A program made the position numbers and the translations under genes. A stretch of 64,000 nucleotides of DNA from Pseudodesulfovibrio cashew. GTDB lineage: Bacteria > Desulfobacterota > Desulfovibrionia > Desulfovibrionales > Desulfovibrionaceae. The stretch is taken from the NCBI RefSeq assembly GCF_009762795.1, contig NZ_CP046400.1, positions 783,501-847,500 of the forward strand. Direction: 5' to 3'. Below are positions 36,201 to 43,966 of the stretch, piece by piece (position 1 is the first letter of the stretch; each line of letters opens with the position of its first letter). The notes beneath the pieces are model-generated. The model was not told the DNA's origin and did not search any database. It worked only from the letters and a program-made list of their open reading frames with translations.

Positions 36201-37472
36201 CTAGAATCTGTCTTTGTAAGACTTGTCAGTTTTCTTAATTTCCCATGGCCTATGTCGTCCAATACCTTGTCCTTCTTTGGTTTTTCCTGTTTTTAGATCA
36301 ATTCCCCGACGATGGTAGTGAGGTAGTTCTCCAACCTTCTTACCTGTTCTGTTTCCCAAGGGGGCTATTCGCCAATTCTTGCCGAATTTGAATTCCTTGC
36401 CTGCTTTGTAGATGCGGTACGTTCCCTTTCCGGCTTTGGTTATTGCCTTTCCAATCGGGAGGACGGGTATCAAATCCATCACCGGATCAATGTCCGGGTC
36501 GGCAAGCCCTTTCTCGTCAATGGGCATTCCGTTTTCGTCATACGTAACACCATCAACAGTCTCCCCTTTCAGCCCTCGTGGATCATAGGTGTTCACCGGG
36601 TCATCCAGGCAGTAGCCGTACCAATCGTCATCGCCGCCCGCGTCGCCCATGGGGTCGGGCGCGGTCCAGCGGCTGGTGAAGGGGTCGTAGTCCCGCCAGC
36701 CGAAGCGGACGAACCCGAGGTCGCGGTCATGCAGGCCGCCGGCGAAGCCGATGGGGATGCGCAAGGCCGGGTTGGTGTCCTCGATAATGCCGCCGAACGG
36801 ATCGTACAGGATTTCCTTTATCACGTTGCCGTCCATGTCGGCAACCACCCTGAGGGAGCCGACCTGGTCGCAGAACAGGTAGGCGATGAAGCCGTCCTCG
36901 CGGCGCATGGCATAGGGGGTGCGCTCGTCCTCGACATAGGCGAACTCGAAGGCCTGTTCGCCGTCATGAAATCCGGCGAGGCGGATGAAATCCCGCCAGG
37001 CGTACGCCTCGGTCAGGCCGCCGTTGCAGTACTTGGCCACGCGCCTGCCTTCATCATCGTGGGCGAACTCGAACACGGTCCCCTCGTCCTCCTTTTCCGC
37101 CCGGAGGAGCCTGTAGTCGGGCGCGTATGCGTACGTGGTGTAGCGGCCCCCGTTGTTCCAGATGGAGCGGAATCCGTTTCCGTCATGGGTGTAGCCGTTG
37201 TTCCCAGCCGATTGCAGCCGATTGTCCAGCCGGTAGGAAAAGCGGCGCAGGTCCCGCCCGACGGAGCGCGGGAAACAATCCTGGATACGGCGGCCCTCCC
37301 TGTCGTACCAGCACTGGCAGACCTGGCGTCCGTCAAGCCGGGCTTCGGTCAGGCGGCCCGCCTTGTCGTAGTCATAGGTCCACACCATGGCCCTGCCCGC
37401 CACGGTTTCGATTTTCTCCACGATGCGACCGTTCAGGTCGCGCTTCAAACTGTACTCGTATGGTGCGGTCAT
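36201..37472 (-). CDS. short RHS-core protein with variable C-terminal toxin-like domain
   Basis: A 423-residue protein from the ATG at 37472, chosen because GGAGGACGGC precedes it; the longer frame has no RBS. Residues about 1-300 are YD/RHS repeats (TYDYDKAGRLTEARLDG, WYDREGRR, EFAHDDEGRRVAKY) ending in the core FGWRDYDPFTSRWTAPDPMG ... YCLDDPVNTYDPRGL. The last 120 residues are AT-richer and unique: a hydrophobic stretch (PVMDLIPVLPIGKAITKAGK), then a basic His/Arg end (LPHYHRRGIDLKTGKTKEG, QGIGRHRPWEI) that could be a nuclease. There is no PAAR, VgrG-like or signal region, so export is unexplained. Confidence 0.8.
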   Translation of the reverse strand: MTAPYEYSLKRDLNGRIVEKIETVAGRAMVWTYDYDKAGRLTEARLDGRQVCQCWYDREGRRIQDCFPRSVGRDLRRFSYRLDNRLQSAGNNGYTHDGNGFRSIWNNGGRYTTYAYAPDYRLLRAEKEDEGTVFEFAHDDEGRRVAKYCNGGLTEAYAWRDFIRLAGFHDGEQAFEFAYVEDERTPYAMRREDGFIAYLFCDQVGSLRVVADMDGNVIKEILYDPFGGIIEDTNPALRIPIGFAGGLHDRDLGFVRFGWRDYDPFTSRWTAPDPMGDAGGDDDWYGYCLDDPVNTYDPRGLKGETVDGVTYDENGMPIDEKGLADPDIDPVMDLIPVLPIGKAITKAGKGTYRIYKAGKEFKFGKNWRIAPLGNRTGKKVGELPHYHRRGIDLKTGKTKEGQGIGRHRPWEIKKTDKSYKDRF

Positions 37473-37756
37473 GCCGTCCTCCAAAGTTAGGGTTTCTCCG
37501 GGCCCGGACACGGCGTCCGGGCATCGGCGCAACCCTACCCCCGGCTTTCGGGCTGGGGCGTAAACGGGTGAGAATGGCATGAGAACGGGCGAAAAAGGGG
37601 CAAGATAAGGTGTTGACATGGGTGCGGGTCAGGCGGGATTCGCCTCCACGGTCACACACCTGTCCAGAGCTTTGGCACAGCCGACAATGGTTCGCCGCAC
37701 GCCTTGCCAAAGGCCCCGCCCGCCGTATAGATAACTTCTAGACTTAATAATCCGAA

Positions 37757-37808
37757 AAAATTGCTCTTTTTGAAGCCTGCCCACTTCGGGCGAAATTTCG
37801 GGTAGTTA
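37757..37808 (+). repeat. degenerate module A copy 5
   Basis: TTTTTGAAGCCTGCCCACTT, CGGGCGAAATTTCGGGTAG: same order as module A (TTTTGAAGCCGCC...GGCGGCGATTTTCGGGTGATTT) with several changes. It lies in the 37473-37938 gap, which otherwise holds the rhs leader and no gene. Confidence 0.45.
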
Positions 37809-37938
37809 CATCTCCCTGTGTCGTGATATACGGAGGCAGAGCAGGTGAAAAATACGATTTCTTCAATAATTCGTTAAACCAAATGAAAAACGGGCCGATA
37901 AGGCAGGAGAGGCTTACCGCCCGGAGTTGTTGGACATT

Positions 37939-38646
37939 ATGCAGGACAGAAAACAGGAGTTGGCCGACAACGCGGCCGAGGTAAGAGAAGCGCTGGCCCT
38001 GGCGGCCAGGCGGGCAGGGCGCGAGCCCGGGGACGTGACCCTGGTGGCGGTGTCCAAGATCAAGCCAGCCAGCGACGTCCGCGCCCTGGCCGAAGCCGGA
38101 CAGATGGATTTCGGCGAGAACTACGTGCAGGAGGCCGTGGCCAAGCAGGAAGAGCTGGCCGACCTGGACCTGCGCTGGCATTTCATCGGCGGGCTGCAGT
38201 CCAACAAGGCCAAGTTCGTGGCCGGAAAGTTCGCCCTGGTGCACAGCGTGGATTCGGCCAAGCTGGCCCGGGCGCTGGACAAGAAGGCTCTGGAGCGGGA
38301 CACCGTCCAGGACATCCTCCTCCAGGTGAACATCGCCGGAGAGGTGCAGAAGTCCGGGGTAGCGGCGGAGGAACTGCCCGCCCTGGCCGAGGAAGTCATG
38401 GGGATGGAAGGCGTGCGCCTGCAAGGGCTGATGACCATGCCCCCGTTCTTCGACGACCCGGAGCGGGCGCGGCCCGTGTTCGCCCGGCTCAGGGAGTTGA
38501 AGGAAGCGCTGGAGAAACAATTGGGAACGAGCCTGCCCCACCTGTCCATGGGCATGACCGGCGACTTTGTCCCGGCCGTGGAGGAAGGGGCGACGCTGGT
38601 ACGAATCGGAACGCGAATTTTCGGAGCGAGAGCGCCCAAGGGGTGA
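37939..38646 (+). CDS. YggS-family pyridoxal phosphate homeostasis protein
   Basis: A 235-residue TIM-barrel PLP-binding protein. PLP Lys motif LVAVSKIKPASDVRAL, then DFGENYVQEAVAKQEEL, WHFIGGLQSNKAKFVAG, LQGLMTMPPFFDDP and LSMGMTGDFVPAVEEGATLVRIGTRIFG are all intact. The ATG at 37939 is preferred to a TTG 12 bases upstream. YggS proteins buffer free PLP in the cytoplasm. It stands 38 bases before motA and may share its transcript. Confidence 0.93.
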   Translation: MQDRKQELADNAAEVREALALAARRAGREPGDVTLVAVSKIKPASDVRALAEAGQMDFGENYVQEAVAKQEELADLDLRWHFIGGLQSNKAKFVAGKFALVHSVDSAKLARALDKKALERDTVQDILLQVNIAGEVQKSGVAAEELPALAEEVMGMEGVRLQGLMTMPPFFDDPERARPVFARLRELKEALEKQLGTSLPHLSMGMTGDFVPAVEEGATLVRIGTRIFGARAPKG

Positions 38647-38684
38647 GCGACCTCCCGGCCTAACTGACGCAAGGAAGCGAAGGT

Positions 38685-39446
38685 ATGGATTTAGGAACAA
38701 TAATCGGCATTGTGCTCTCGTTCGGCCTGTGTGTCGCGGCCATCCTGTCGGGCTCCAGCCTGATCATCTTCATTTCCGTGCCCTCCTTCCTCATCGTCGT
38801 GGGCGGCACTATCGGCGCGGCCATGGTCAACTACCCGCTGGGCTACGTCATCGGCGTCATCGGCGTCATCAAGAACACCTTCTTCTCCAGCCTGGAGGCA
38901 CCGGTGGAGATCATCGAGCGGTTCAAGGACTACGCCAACCGCGCCCGCCGCGAAGGCATCCTCTCCCTGGAGCCGCTGATCAAGGAAATCGACGACGAGT
39001 ACATGCGCAAGGGCCTCCAGCTCACCGTGGACGGCCTGGAGCCCCAGACCATCCAGGAAATCCTGGAGACCGAGATCACCTACCTGGCCGAGCGCCACTC
39101 CACCGGCGCGGACGTGGTCGCCGTGCTCGGCACCCTGGCTCCGGCCATGGGCATGATCGGCACGGTCATCGGCCTGGTGCAGATGCTCCAGACCATGTCC
39201 GACCCCTCGACCATCGGCCCTGCCATGGCCGTGGCACTGCTGACCACCCTCTACGGCGCCATCCTCGCCAACCTCGTCTTCAACCCCATGGCGGGCAAGC
39301 TCAAGGCGCGCTCCAAGGAGGAGCAGCTCCTGCGCGAGATGATCATGGAAGGCATCCTGTCCATCTCCAAGGGCGAGAACCCGCGCATCATCGAAGAAAA
39401 GCTCAACAGCTACCTGCCGCCCAAGGACAGGGTCTCTTCCGACTAA
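38685..39446 (+). CDS. motA: flagellar motor stator protein MotA (PomA-like)
   Basis: A 253-residue inner-membrane stator protein with four helices (IIGIVLSFGLCVAAILSG; SVPSFLIVVGGTIGAAM; LAPAMGMIGTVIGLVQML; AMAVALLTTLYGAILANLVF) and a cytoplasmic loop with charged residues near RFKDYANRARREG. The length and the GTIG/GAxxAN pattern follow the PomA/MotA type. RBS AAGGAAGCGAAGGT precedes the ATG. It is first of a motA-motB-motB-fliLNOPQ operon. Confidence 0.93.
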   Translation: MDLGTIIGIVLSFGLCVAAILSGSSLIIFISVPSFLIVVGGTIGAAMVNYPLGYVIGVIGVIKNTFFSSLEAPVEIIERFKDYANRARREGILSLEPLIKEIDDEYMRKGLQLTVDGLEPQTIQEILETEITYLAERHSTGADVVAVLGTLAPAMGMIGTVIGLVQMLQTMSDPSTIGPAMAVALLTTLYGAILANLVFNPMAGKLKARSKEEQLLREMIMEGILSISKGENPRIIEEKLNSYLPPKDRVSSD

Positions 39447-39472
39447 TCTTCACCACCCGAGAGGGACGCATC

Positions 39473-40294
39473 ATGGCAAAGAAAGAGAAACCACTCATCT
39501 GCGAAGAGATGCCTCCGTGGATGATCACGTTCTCGGACGTCATGACGCTCATGCTGACCTTTTTCGTCCTCCTGGTCTCCATGTCCCAGATCGACGCCCG
39601 GCGTAAGCTGGTGGCGCTCGGCTCCATCATCGGCACCTTCGGGTTCCAGGACGCCAGCTACGAGGTCTTCTCCAAGAAGGACACCCGACGCACCGTGGAG
39701 CCCGGCCCCATCGACGAGGGCGACCTGGAGCCTCTCAAGGAGCTCAAATGGGAGAACGTGGACAAGGACATCAACTTCCGCTCCAACCGCTTCGTCCAGA
39801 TCCTGTCCATCAATTCCCGGATGCTCTTCGCGCCCGACGGCGCGACCCTGACGCCCGAAGGCCGCGCCCTGCTCGACCGGTTCATGCCCGTGCTCGCCCA
39901 GGTCCGCTATCCCCTGCTGCTGGCCGGGCACACCTCCGAACTGCGCGACGAGCTGGGCATCAACTACCAGCCCGGCGACGACGAGCAAATCCCGGACCTC
40001 TCCTGGAAGCTCTCCCTGAACCGCAGCCTGGCAGTCTATACCTATCTCATCGACCGGGGCATGCGGCCCGACCAGCTGAGAGTGGAGGCCTTCGGCAAGT
40101 TCCGGCCCTTCTACCCCGAGAACACGGCGGAGAGCCGGGCCAGAAACCGGCGCGTGGACATCGTCCTCGACAAGCGCAGCGTGGACCCGGGCGACCGGCT
40201 GCGGCAGCTCACCCCCAAGGAGCGTCCCAAGGACGACAGGCTGGACGTGAACGGATTCGAGTTCGACTTCAGGAACCCGCCGGACAGGGAGTAG
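39473..40294 (+). CDS. motB: flagellar motor protein MotB
   Basis: A 273-residue protein with a short cytoplasmic N-terminus and one helix carrying the ion-binding Asp (ITFSDVMTLMLTFFVLLVSM). Then a linker and an OmpA-like peptidoglycan-binding domain (LFAPDGATLTPEGRALLDRF ... VEAFGKFRPFYPENTAESRA, RNRRVDIVL). A longer upstream frame is the shadow of motA. The start is 26 bases after motA, with GAGAGGGA upstream. Confidence 0.93.
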   Translation: MAKKEKPLICEEMPPWMITFSDVMTLMLTFFVLLVSMSQIDARRKLVALGSIIGTFGFQDASYEVFSKKDTRRTVEPGPIDEGDLEPLKELKWENVDKDINFRSNRFVQILSINSRMLFAPDGATLTPEGRALLDRFMPVLAQVRYPLLLAGHTSELRDELGINYQPGDDEQIPDLSWKLSLNRSLAVYTYLIDRGMRPDQLRVEAFGKFRPFYPENTAESRARNRRVDIVLDKRSVDPGDRLRQLTPKERPKDDRLDVNGFEFDFRNPPDRE

Positions 40295-40297
40295 GGA

Positions 40298-41023
40298 ATG
40301 GGCAAGAAAAAAAAGGAAAGCTGCCCGCCTCTGGCGCTCTGGCTGGTCACCTTCTCCGACCTGGTGACCCTGCTGCTCACCTTTTTCGTGCTGCTGTTGA
40401 CCATGTCGTCCATGGACAACGCCATCCTGACACGAGTGACCCTGCATACGGCGGACCTCGGCCTCCTGGACAAACGCGGCTCGGGCCGGGTCAACGCCAA
40501 GGAGCGGCTCATCGTGGACCTGATGGAAAAACCGTGGGAGATCCTGAACAAGAAGCAGCGCATCAAGGACCTGCTCTTCCCGGACGACGTGCTCCCCGAC
40601 GAAATCTCCAAGAGCGAGCTGGACAGCAACCTGGATGTCCTGGCCAAGCCGGACGGCGTGGCCCTGGTCTTCTCGGACGACCTGCTCTTCTCCCCCGGCT
40701 CCACCGCGCTGTCCGAGCGGGGCGAGTTTCTCATCGACCGGCTGGTACCCATGATGACCCAGACCGCGGCCCCCATCAACGTGGCCGGGTACACGGACGT
40801 CTCGGACAACACGCAGACTCCGCTGGAGCTCTCGGGCGACCGCGCCCTGTCCGTACTCGCCTACCTGGTCAAGGCGGGGCTGCCGGACCAGCGGCTTTCC
40901 CTGTCCGCCTACGGCGGGAATTTCCCGGTTCTGGACGAACTGGGACGGCCCGTGGATTCGGCCAAAAACAGGCGCGTGGAGATTTTATTGAAAACGGCAA
41001 GACCCGTAGGCGGTTACCAATAA
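40298..41023 (+). CDS. second MotB-like OmpA-domain stator protein
   Basis: A 241-residue paralogue of the preceding gene, 3 bases downstream. It has the same layout: N-terminal basic MGKKKKES, one helix with the ion Asp (VTFSDLVTLLLTFFVLLLTM), and an OmpA-like domain (LLFSPGSTALSERGEFLIDR ... SAYGGNFPVLDELGRPV, KNRRVEIL). Two MotB-type genes after one motA occur in some deltaproteobacteria; the second may form mixed stators or be a PomB/MotY-like adapter. The exact division of labour is unknown. Confidence 0.85.
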   Translation: MGKKKKESCPPLALWLVTFSDLVTLLLTFFVLLLTMSSMDNAILTRVTLHTADLGLLDKRGSGRVNAKERLIVDLMEKPWEILNKKQRIKDLLFPDDVLPDEISKSELDSNLDVLAKPDGVALVFSDDLLFSPGSTALSERGEFLIDRLVPMMTQTAAPINVAGYTDVSDNTQTPLELSGDRALSVLAYLVKAGLPDQRLSLSAYGGNFPVLDELGRPVDSAKNRRVEILLKTARPVGGYQ

Positions 41024-41147
41024 CCCCGCAAGGGACGGAGGCCTGTCCGGCCGGCGCCGGGCCACTGCCACCGTCTAAACTTTGTCTGGAAAACCCGATG
41101 GAATCGGGCTATGCATCGACAAGCGAAAAGAAAAAAGGATGTTCGCC

Positions 41148-41645
41148 ATGGCTGACGAAGAACTCCGTGAAGAAGGGAAGAAGGGCGGCAAGCTCAAATG
41201 GATCATCATCGGCGTGATTCTGCTGGCCTTGCTCGGCGCAGGCGGCTATTTCGGCTACACCATGTTCCTGGCCCCCAAGGACGGCGACCAGGCCGCAGAG
41301 CAAGCTCCGGCCGAGGATGACGTGAAACCCCTGGAGACCCTGGAAGGGACCCTGGTGCCCCTGCCCGTGTTCCTGGTCAACCTGGCCGACCCCCTGGGGC
41401 GGCGCTACCTCAAGCTCGGCATGGAGGTGGAGGTCCGCGACCCCGAAACCCAGGCCGCCATGGGCAAGTATGAGGCCAAGATCAAGGACACGCTGCTCCT
41501 GCTCCTCTCCAGCAAGACCTACGATTCGCTCTCGACCATGGACGCCAAGCTCCAACTCAAGCAGGAAGTGGCGGACAGGCTGAACCAGATCCTTGGCAAG
41601 GGCAGCGTTCTGCGCGTGTACATCACCGAGATGGTCATCCAGTAG
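41148..41645 (+). CDS. fliL: flagellar basal body-associated protein FliL
   Basis: A 165-residue protein: cytoplasmic acidic/basic N-terminus, one helix (IIIGVILLALLGAGGYFGY), a linker rich in Ala/Asp/Glu, and the conserved periplasmic FliL domain (VFLVNLADPLGRRYLKLGME; LLLLSSKTYDSLSTMDAKLQ; ITEMVIQ end). I start at ATG 41148, 9 bases after AAGG; an in-frame ATG is at 41139. FliL stabilises stators. Confidence 0.9.
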   Translation: MADEELREEGKKGGKLKWIIIGVILLALLGAGGYFGYTMFLAPKDGDQAAEQAPAEDDVKPLETLEGTLVPLPVFLVNLADPLGRRYLKLGMEVEVRDPETQAAMGKYEAKIKDTLLLLLSSKTYDSLSTMDAKLQLKQEVADRLNQILGKGSVLRVYITEMVIQ

Positions 41646-41726
41646 CACGCATCTTGCAGATTCGCCTGCGGACCGTCCCGCTTTTGACGGTCGCCACTGG
41701 AAAACGTTTTCACGAGGTGTAGTGAC

Positions 41727-42293
41727 ATGGCCGAAGATCAAGATAAACTCGCTCAGGAATGGGCCGACGCCCTGCTGGAAGGCAACGACCCCGCCGCGAC
41801 CGACCCCGACGATCCTTTTGGAGGGCTCGAGAACGTGACCGACCCCGCCGATGCCGGTGGGACGGAGGTCTCCGCCGACGAGGCCCTGGCCGACGAATGG
41901 GCAGCAGCCCTGGCCGAGACCGAACAGGATGAAGTCAAGCACGAGAAGGAACAGGAGTTCCTCTCCACCCAGACGCACGACTACGACCTGACGGACATGA
42001 GCGCCGACGCCAAGGCGCCCAGCAAGTCGGGCAAGCGCGACCTGGACTTCATTCTGGACATCCCCCTTGAGGTCTCCGCCGAACTGGGCCGGACCAAGCT
42101 GCTCATCAACGAGCTGCTCCAGCTGGGGCAGGGTTCGGTGGTCGAGCTGAACAAGCTGGCGGGCGAGCCCCTGGAAATTTACGTCAACGGCAAGCTGGTG
42201 GCACGCGGCGAGGCCGTTGTCATCAACGAGAAATTCGGCATCCGGCTGACGGATATCATCAGCCCCATCGAGCGGGTAAAGCAGCTTGGATAG
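41727..42293 (+). CDS. fliN: flagellar motor switch protein FliN
   Basis: A 188-residue protein. The first 105 residues are low-complexity and acidic, with two related ADEWAAAL-type segments. The last 80 form the SpoA domain: FILDIPLEVSAELGRTKLLI, GSVVELNKLAGEPLEIYVNG, ARGEAVVINEKFGIRLTDII. FliN is part of the C-ring that sets rotation direction. It overlaps fliO by 8 bases. Confidence 0.93.
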   Translation: MAEDQDKLAQEWADALLEGNDPAATDPDDPFGGLENVTDPADAGGTEVSADEALADEWAAALAETEQDEVKHEKEQEFLSTQTHDYDLTDMSADAKAPSKSGKRDLDFILDIPLEVSAELGRTKLLINELLQLGQGSVVELNKLAGEPLEIYVNGKLVARGEAVVINEKFGIRLTDIISPIERVKQLG

Positions 42294-42699
42294 CGTGGCG
42301 GTCAACGCGACGGCGGCCACGGCCGGGCACAATGCCACGGGCACGCCGCTCCCGGCGGTGGACATCGGGTCCTCCGTCCTCGTCACTCTGGGCTACCTCT
42401 GTCTGCTGCTCGGGGTGATATTCCTGGCCTACTGGCTGCTCAGGCGGCTGGGAGTCCAGGGCATGGGCGTGCGTTCGGGCAATGGCGCGCCCCGCCTGCT
42501 GACCCGGCTCATGCTCGGCAATCGCCAGTCCGTGGCCGTGGTCCGCTACCGCGACAAGGACATGGTCCTCGGCGTGACCGAGGAGCGGGTGACACTGCTC
42601 AGGGAGTTCGAGGCCGACGACGCAGCCGAAGAAGCGCCGGCGGACACCGGGTTCGCGCGACTGCTCAAGCGCAAGACGGACGAAGAAGGACAAGGGTGA
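42286..42699 (+). CDS. fliO: flagellar biosynthetic protein FliO
   Basis: A 137-residue protein with an N-terminal periplasmic stretch, one helix (VTLGYLCLLLGVIFLAYWLL) and a small cytoplasmic beta domain with LMLGNRQSVAVVRYRDKDMV and LGVTEERVTLLREF, the FliO pattern. The start is either TTG 42286 or GTG 42295; both overlap or abut the fliN stop. It helps assemble FliP rings. The stop overlaps the fliP ATG (TGATG). Confidence 0.87.
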   Translation: MDSVAVNATAATAGHNATGTPLPAVDIGSSVLVTLGYLCLLLGVIFLAYWLLRRLGVQGMGVRSGNGAPRLLTRLMLGNRQSVAVVRYRDKDMVLGVTEERVTLLREFEADDAAEEAPADTGFARLLKRKTDEEGQG

Positions 42700-43463
42700 T
42701 GCGAAAAAGCAGCTGGTGGATACTGCTCCTGTGCGCGGCATGCGCGGCGCTGCTGGTGCCCGCCCTCGCCCTCGCCCAGGCACCTACGGTCCCCAAGCTA
42801 ACCATGGAGCTGGCGGCAGGGCAGGCCGAACCCGGCGAGGTCTCAACCCTGCTGGAAATCCTCTTCCTGCTCACCGTGCTCGGCATGGCCCCGGCCATCA
42901 TGCTGACCATGACCTCCTTCACCCGGATCATCATCGTCTTTCACTTCCTGCGCCAGGCCATGGGCACCCAGCAGATGCCGCCCAACCAAATCCTGGCCGG
43001 TCTGGCCATCTTCATGACCGTCGTGATCATGATGCCCGTGGGCAAGGCCATCAACGACACCGCGCTCCAGCCCTATCTCAACGAGGAAATCCAGTTCATG
43101 GAGGCCCTGGACCGGGCCCAGAAGCCCGTGCGCGAGTTCATGTTCAAGCATACGCGCGAAAAGGACCTCTCCATATTCTACTCCATCACCAAGGAGCCCC
43201 GGCCCAAGACCAAGGAAGAGGTCAACACGCTGATGCTCGTGGCCGCCTTCGCCATCTCCGAGCTGAAGACGGGCTTCACCATCGGCTTCCTCATCTACAT
43301 CCCGTTTTTGATCCTGGACATGGTCGTGGCCTCCATCCTGCTGGCCATGGGCATGATGATGCTCCCGCCGGTCATGATCTCGCTGCCGTTCAAGATCCTG
43401 CTGTTCATCCTCATCGACGGCTGGAACCTGCTTATCGGCTCGCTGGTCAACACCTTCCAGTGA
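42699..43463 (+). CDS. fliP: flagellar type III export protein FliP
   Basis: A 254-residue core export-gate protein. It has a signal-like N-terminus (ending ALALA), then TM segments with MAPAIMLTMTSFTRIIIVFH (FliP signature 1), HFLRQAMGTQQMPPNQILAG, and a C-terminal ILLAMGMMMLPPVMISLPFK (signature 2) and DGWNLLIGSLV. It starts at ATG 42699 overlapping the fliO stop. Confidence 0.95.
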   Translation: MRKSSWWILLLCAACAALLVPALALAQAPTVPKLTMELAAGQAEPGEVSTLLEILFLLTVLGMAPAIMLTMTSFTRIIIVFHFLRQAMGTQQMPPNQILAGLAIFMTVVIMMPVGKAINDTALQPYLNEEIQFMEALDRAQKPVREFMFKHTREKDLSIFYSITKEPRPKTKEEVNTLMLVAAFAISELKTGFTIGFLIYIPFLILDMVVASILLAMGMMMLPPVMISLPFKILLFILIDGWNLLIGSLVNTFQ

Positions 43464-43554
43464 CGAGATGCACAGGCATTCCCAGGGAGCCTGCGCGGAA
43501 TTTCCAAGGCTGAGGCAAGGCAATGAAGAACCCGACAACCAAGGAGCATGAGGC

Positions 43555-43824
43555 ATGACACCGGAATTCGTCGTCGGCTTCGCGAGACAGGCCATCGAGA
43601 TGACCCTGATCATCTCCCTGCCCATGCTCGGCATCGGCATGGCGGTCGGCATATTCATCTCCATTCTTCAGGCCGCCACCCAGATCCAGGAGATGACTCT
43701 GACCATGGTCCCCAAGATCGTGGCCATCTTTCTCGCCCTACTCCTTGCATTCCCCTGGATCATGGACAAGATGACCACCTACACGACAAATCTTTTCCTC
43801 AATCTTCCCAATTATATAAAATAA
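43555..43824 (+). CDS. fliQ: flagellar type III export protein FliQ
   Basis: An 89-residue protein with two helices: FARQAIEMTLIISLPMLGIG and the second region (VPKIVAIFLALLLAFPWIM), with the conserved QAATQIQEMTLTMVPK between them. It is the last gene of the fliO-P-Q set here. fliR and flhB do not follow; the next gene is a Lon-like protease. Confidence 0.94.
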   Translation: MTPEFVVGFARQAIEMTLIISLPMLGIGMAVGIFISILQAATQIQEMTLTMVPKIVAIFLALLLAFPWIMDKMTTYTTNLFLNLPNYIK

Positions 43825-43966
43825 ACCGCACCCTTCCCGTGCGCCGCCCCGGCAGCGCCAGCTCCGCGCGGGGGCCTCATCAACTTGCTGACAAACATGG
43901 GGAAACCACGTAAGTTCCGTTGTAGCGGCGAACCTCTCGCCACACAGCAACTCTCGTGAGCGTTTG

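Noticed and set aside
38567-39472. N-terminal extension of the motB frame through yggS and motA
   Set aside because: The extension runs through motA in another frame; the MotB family start with an RBS is at 39473.
41109-42386. 425-codon minus-strand frame opposite fliL-fliN
   Set aside because: Fully antisense to two recognised flagellar genes.
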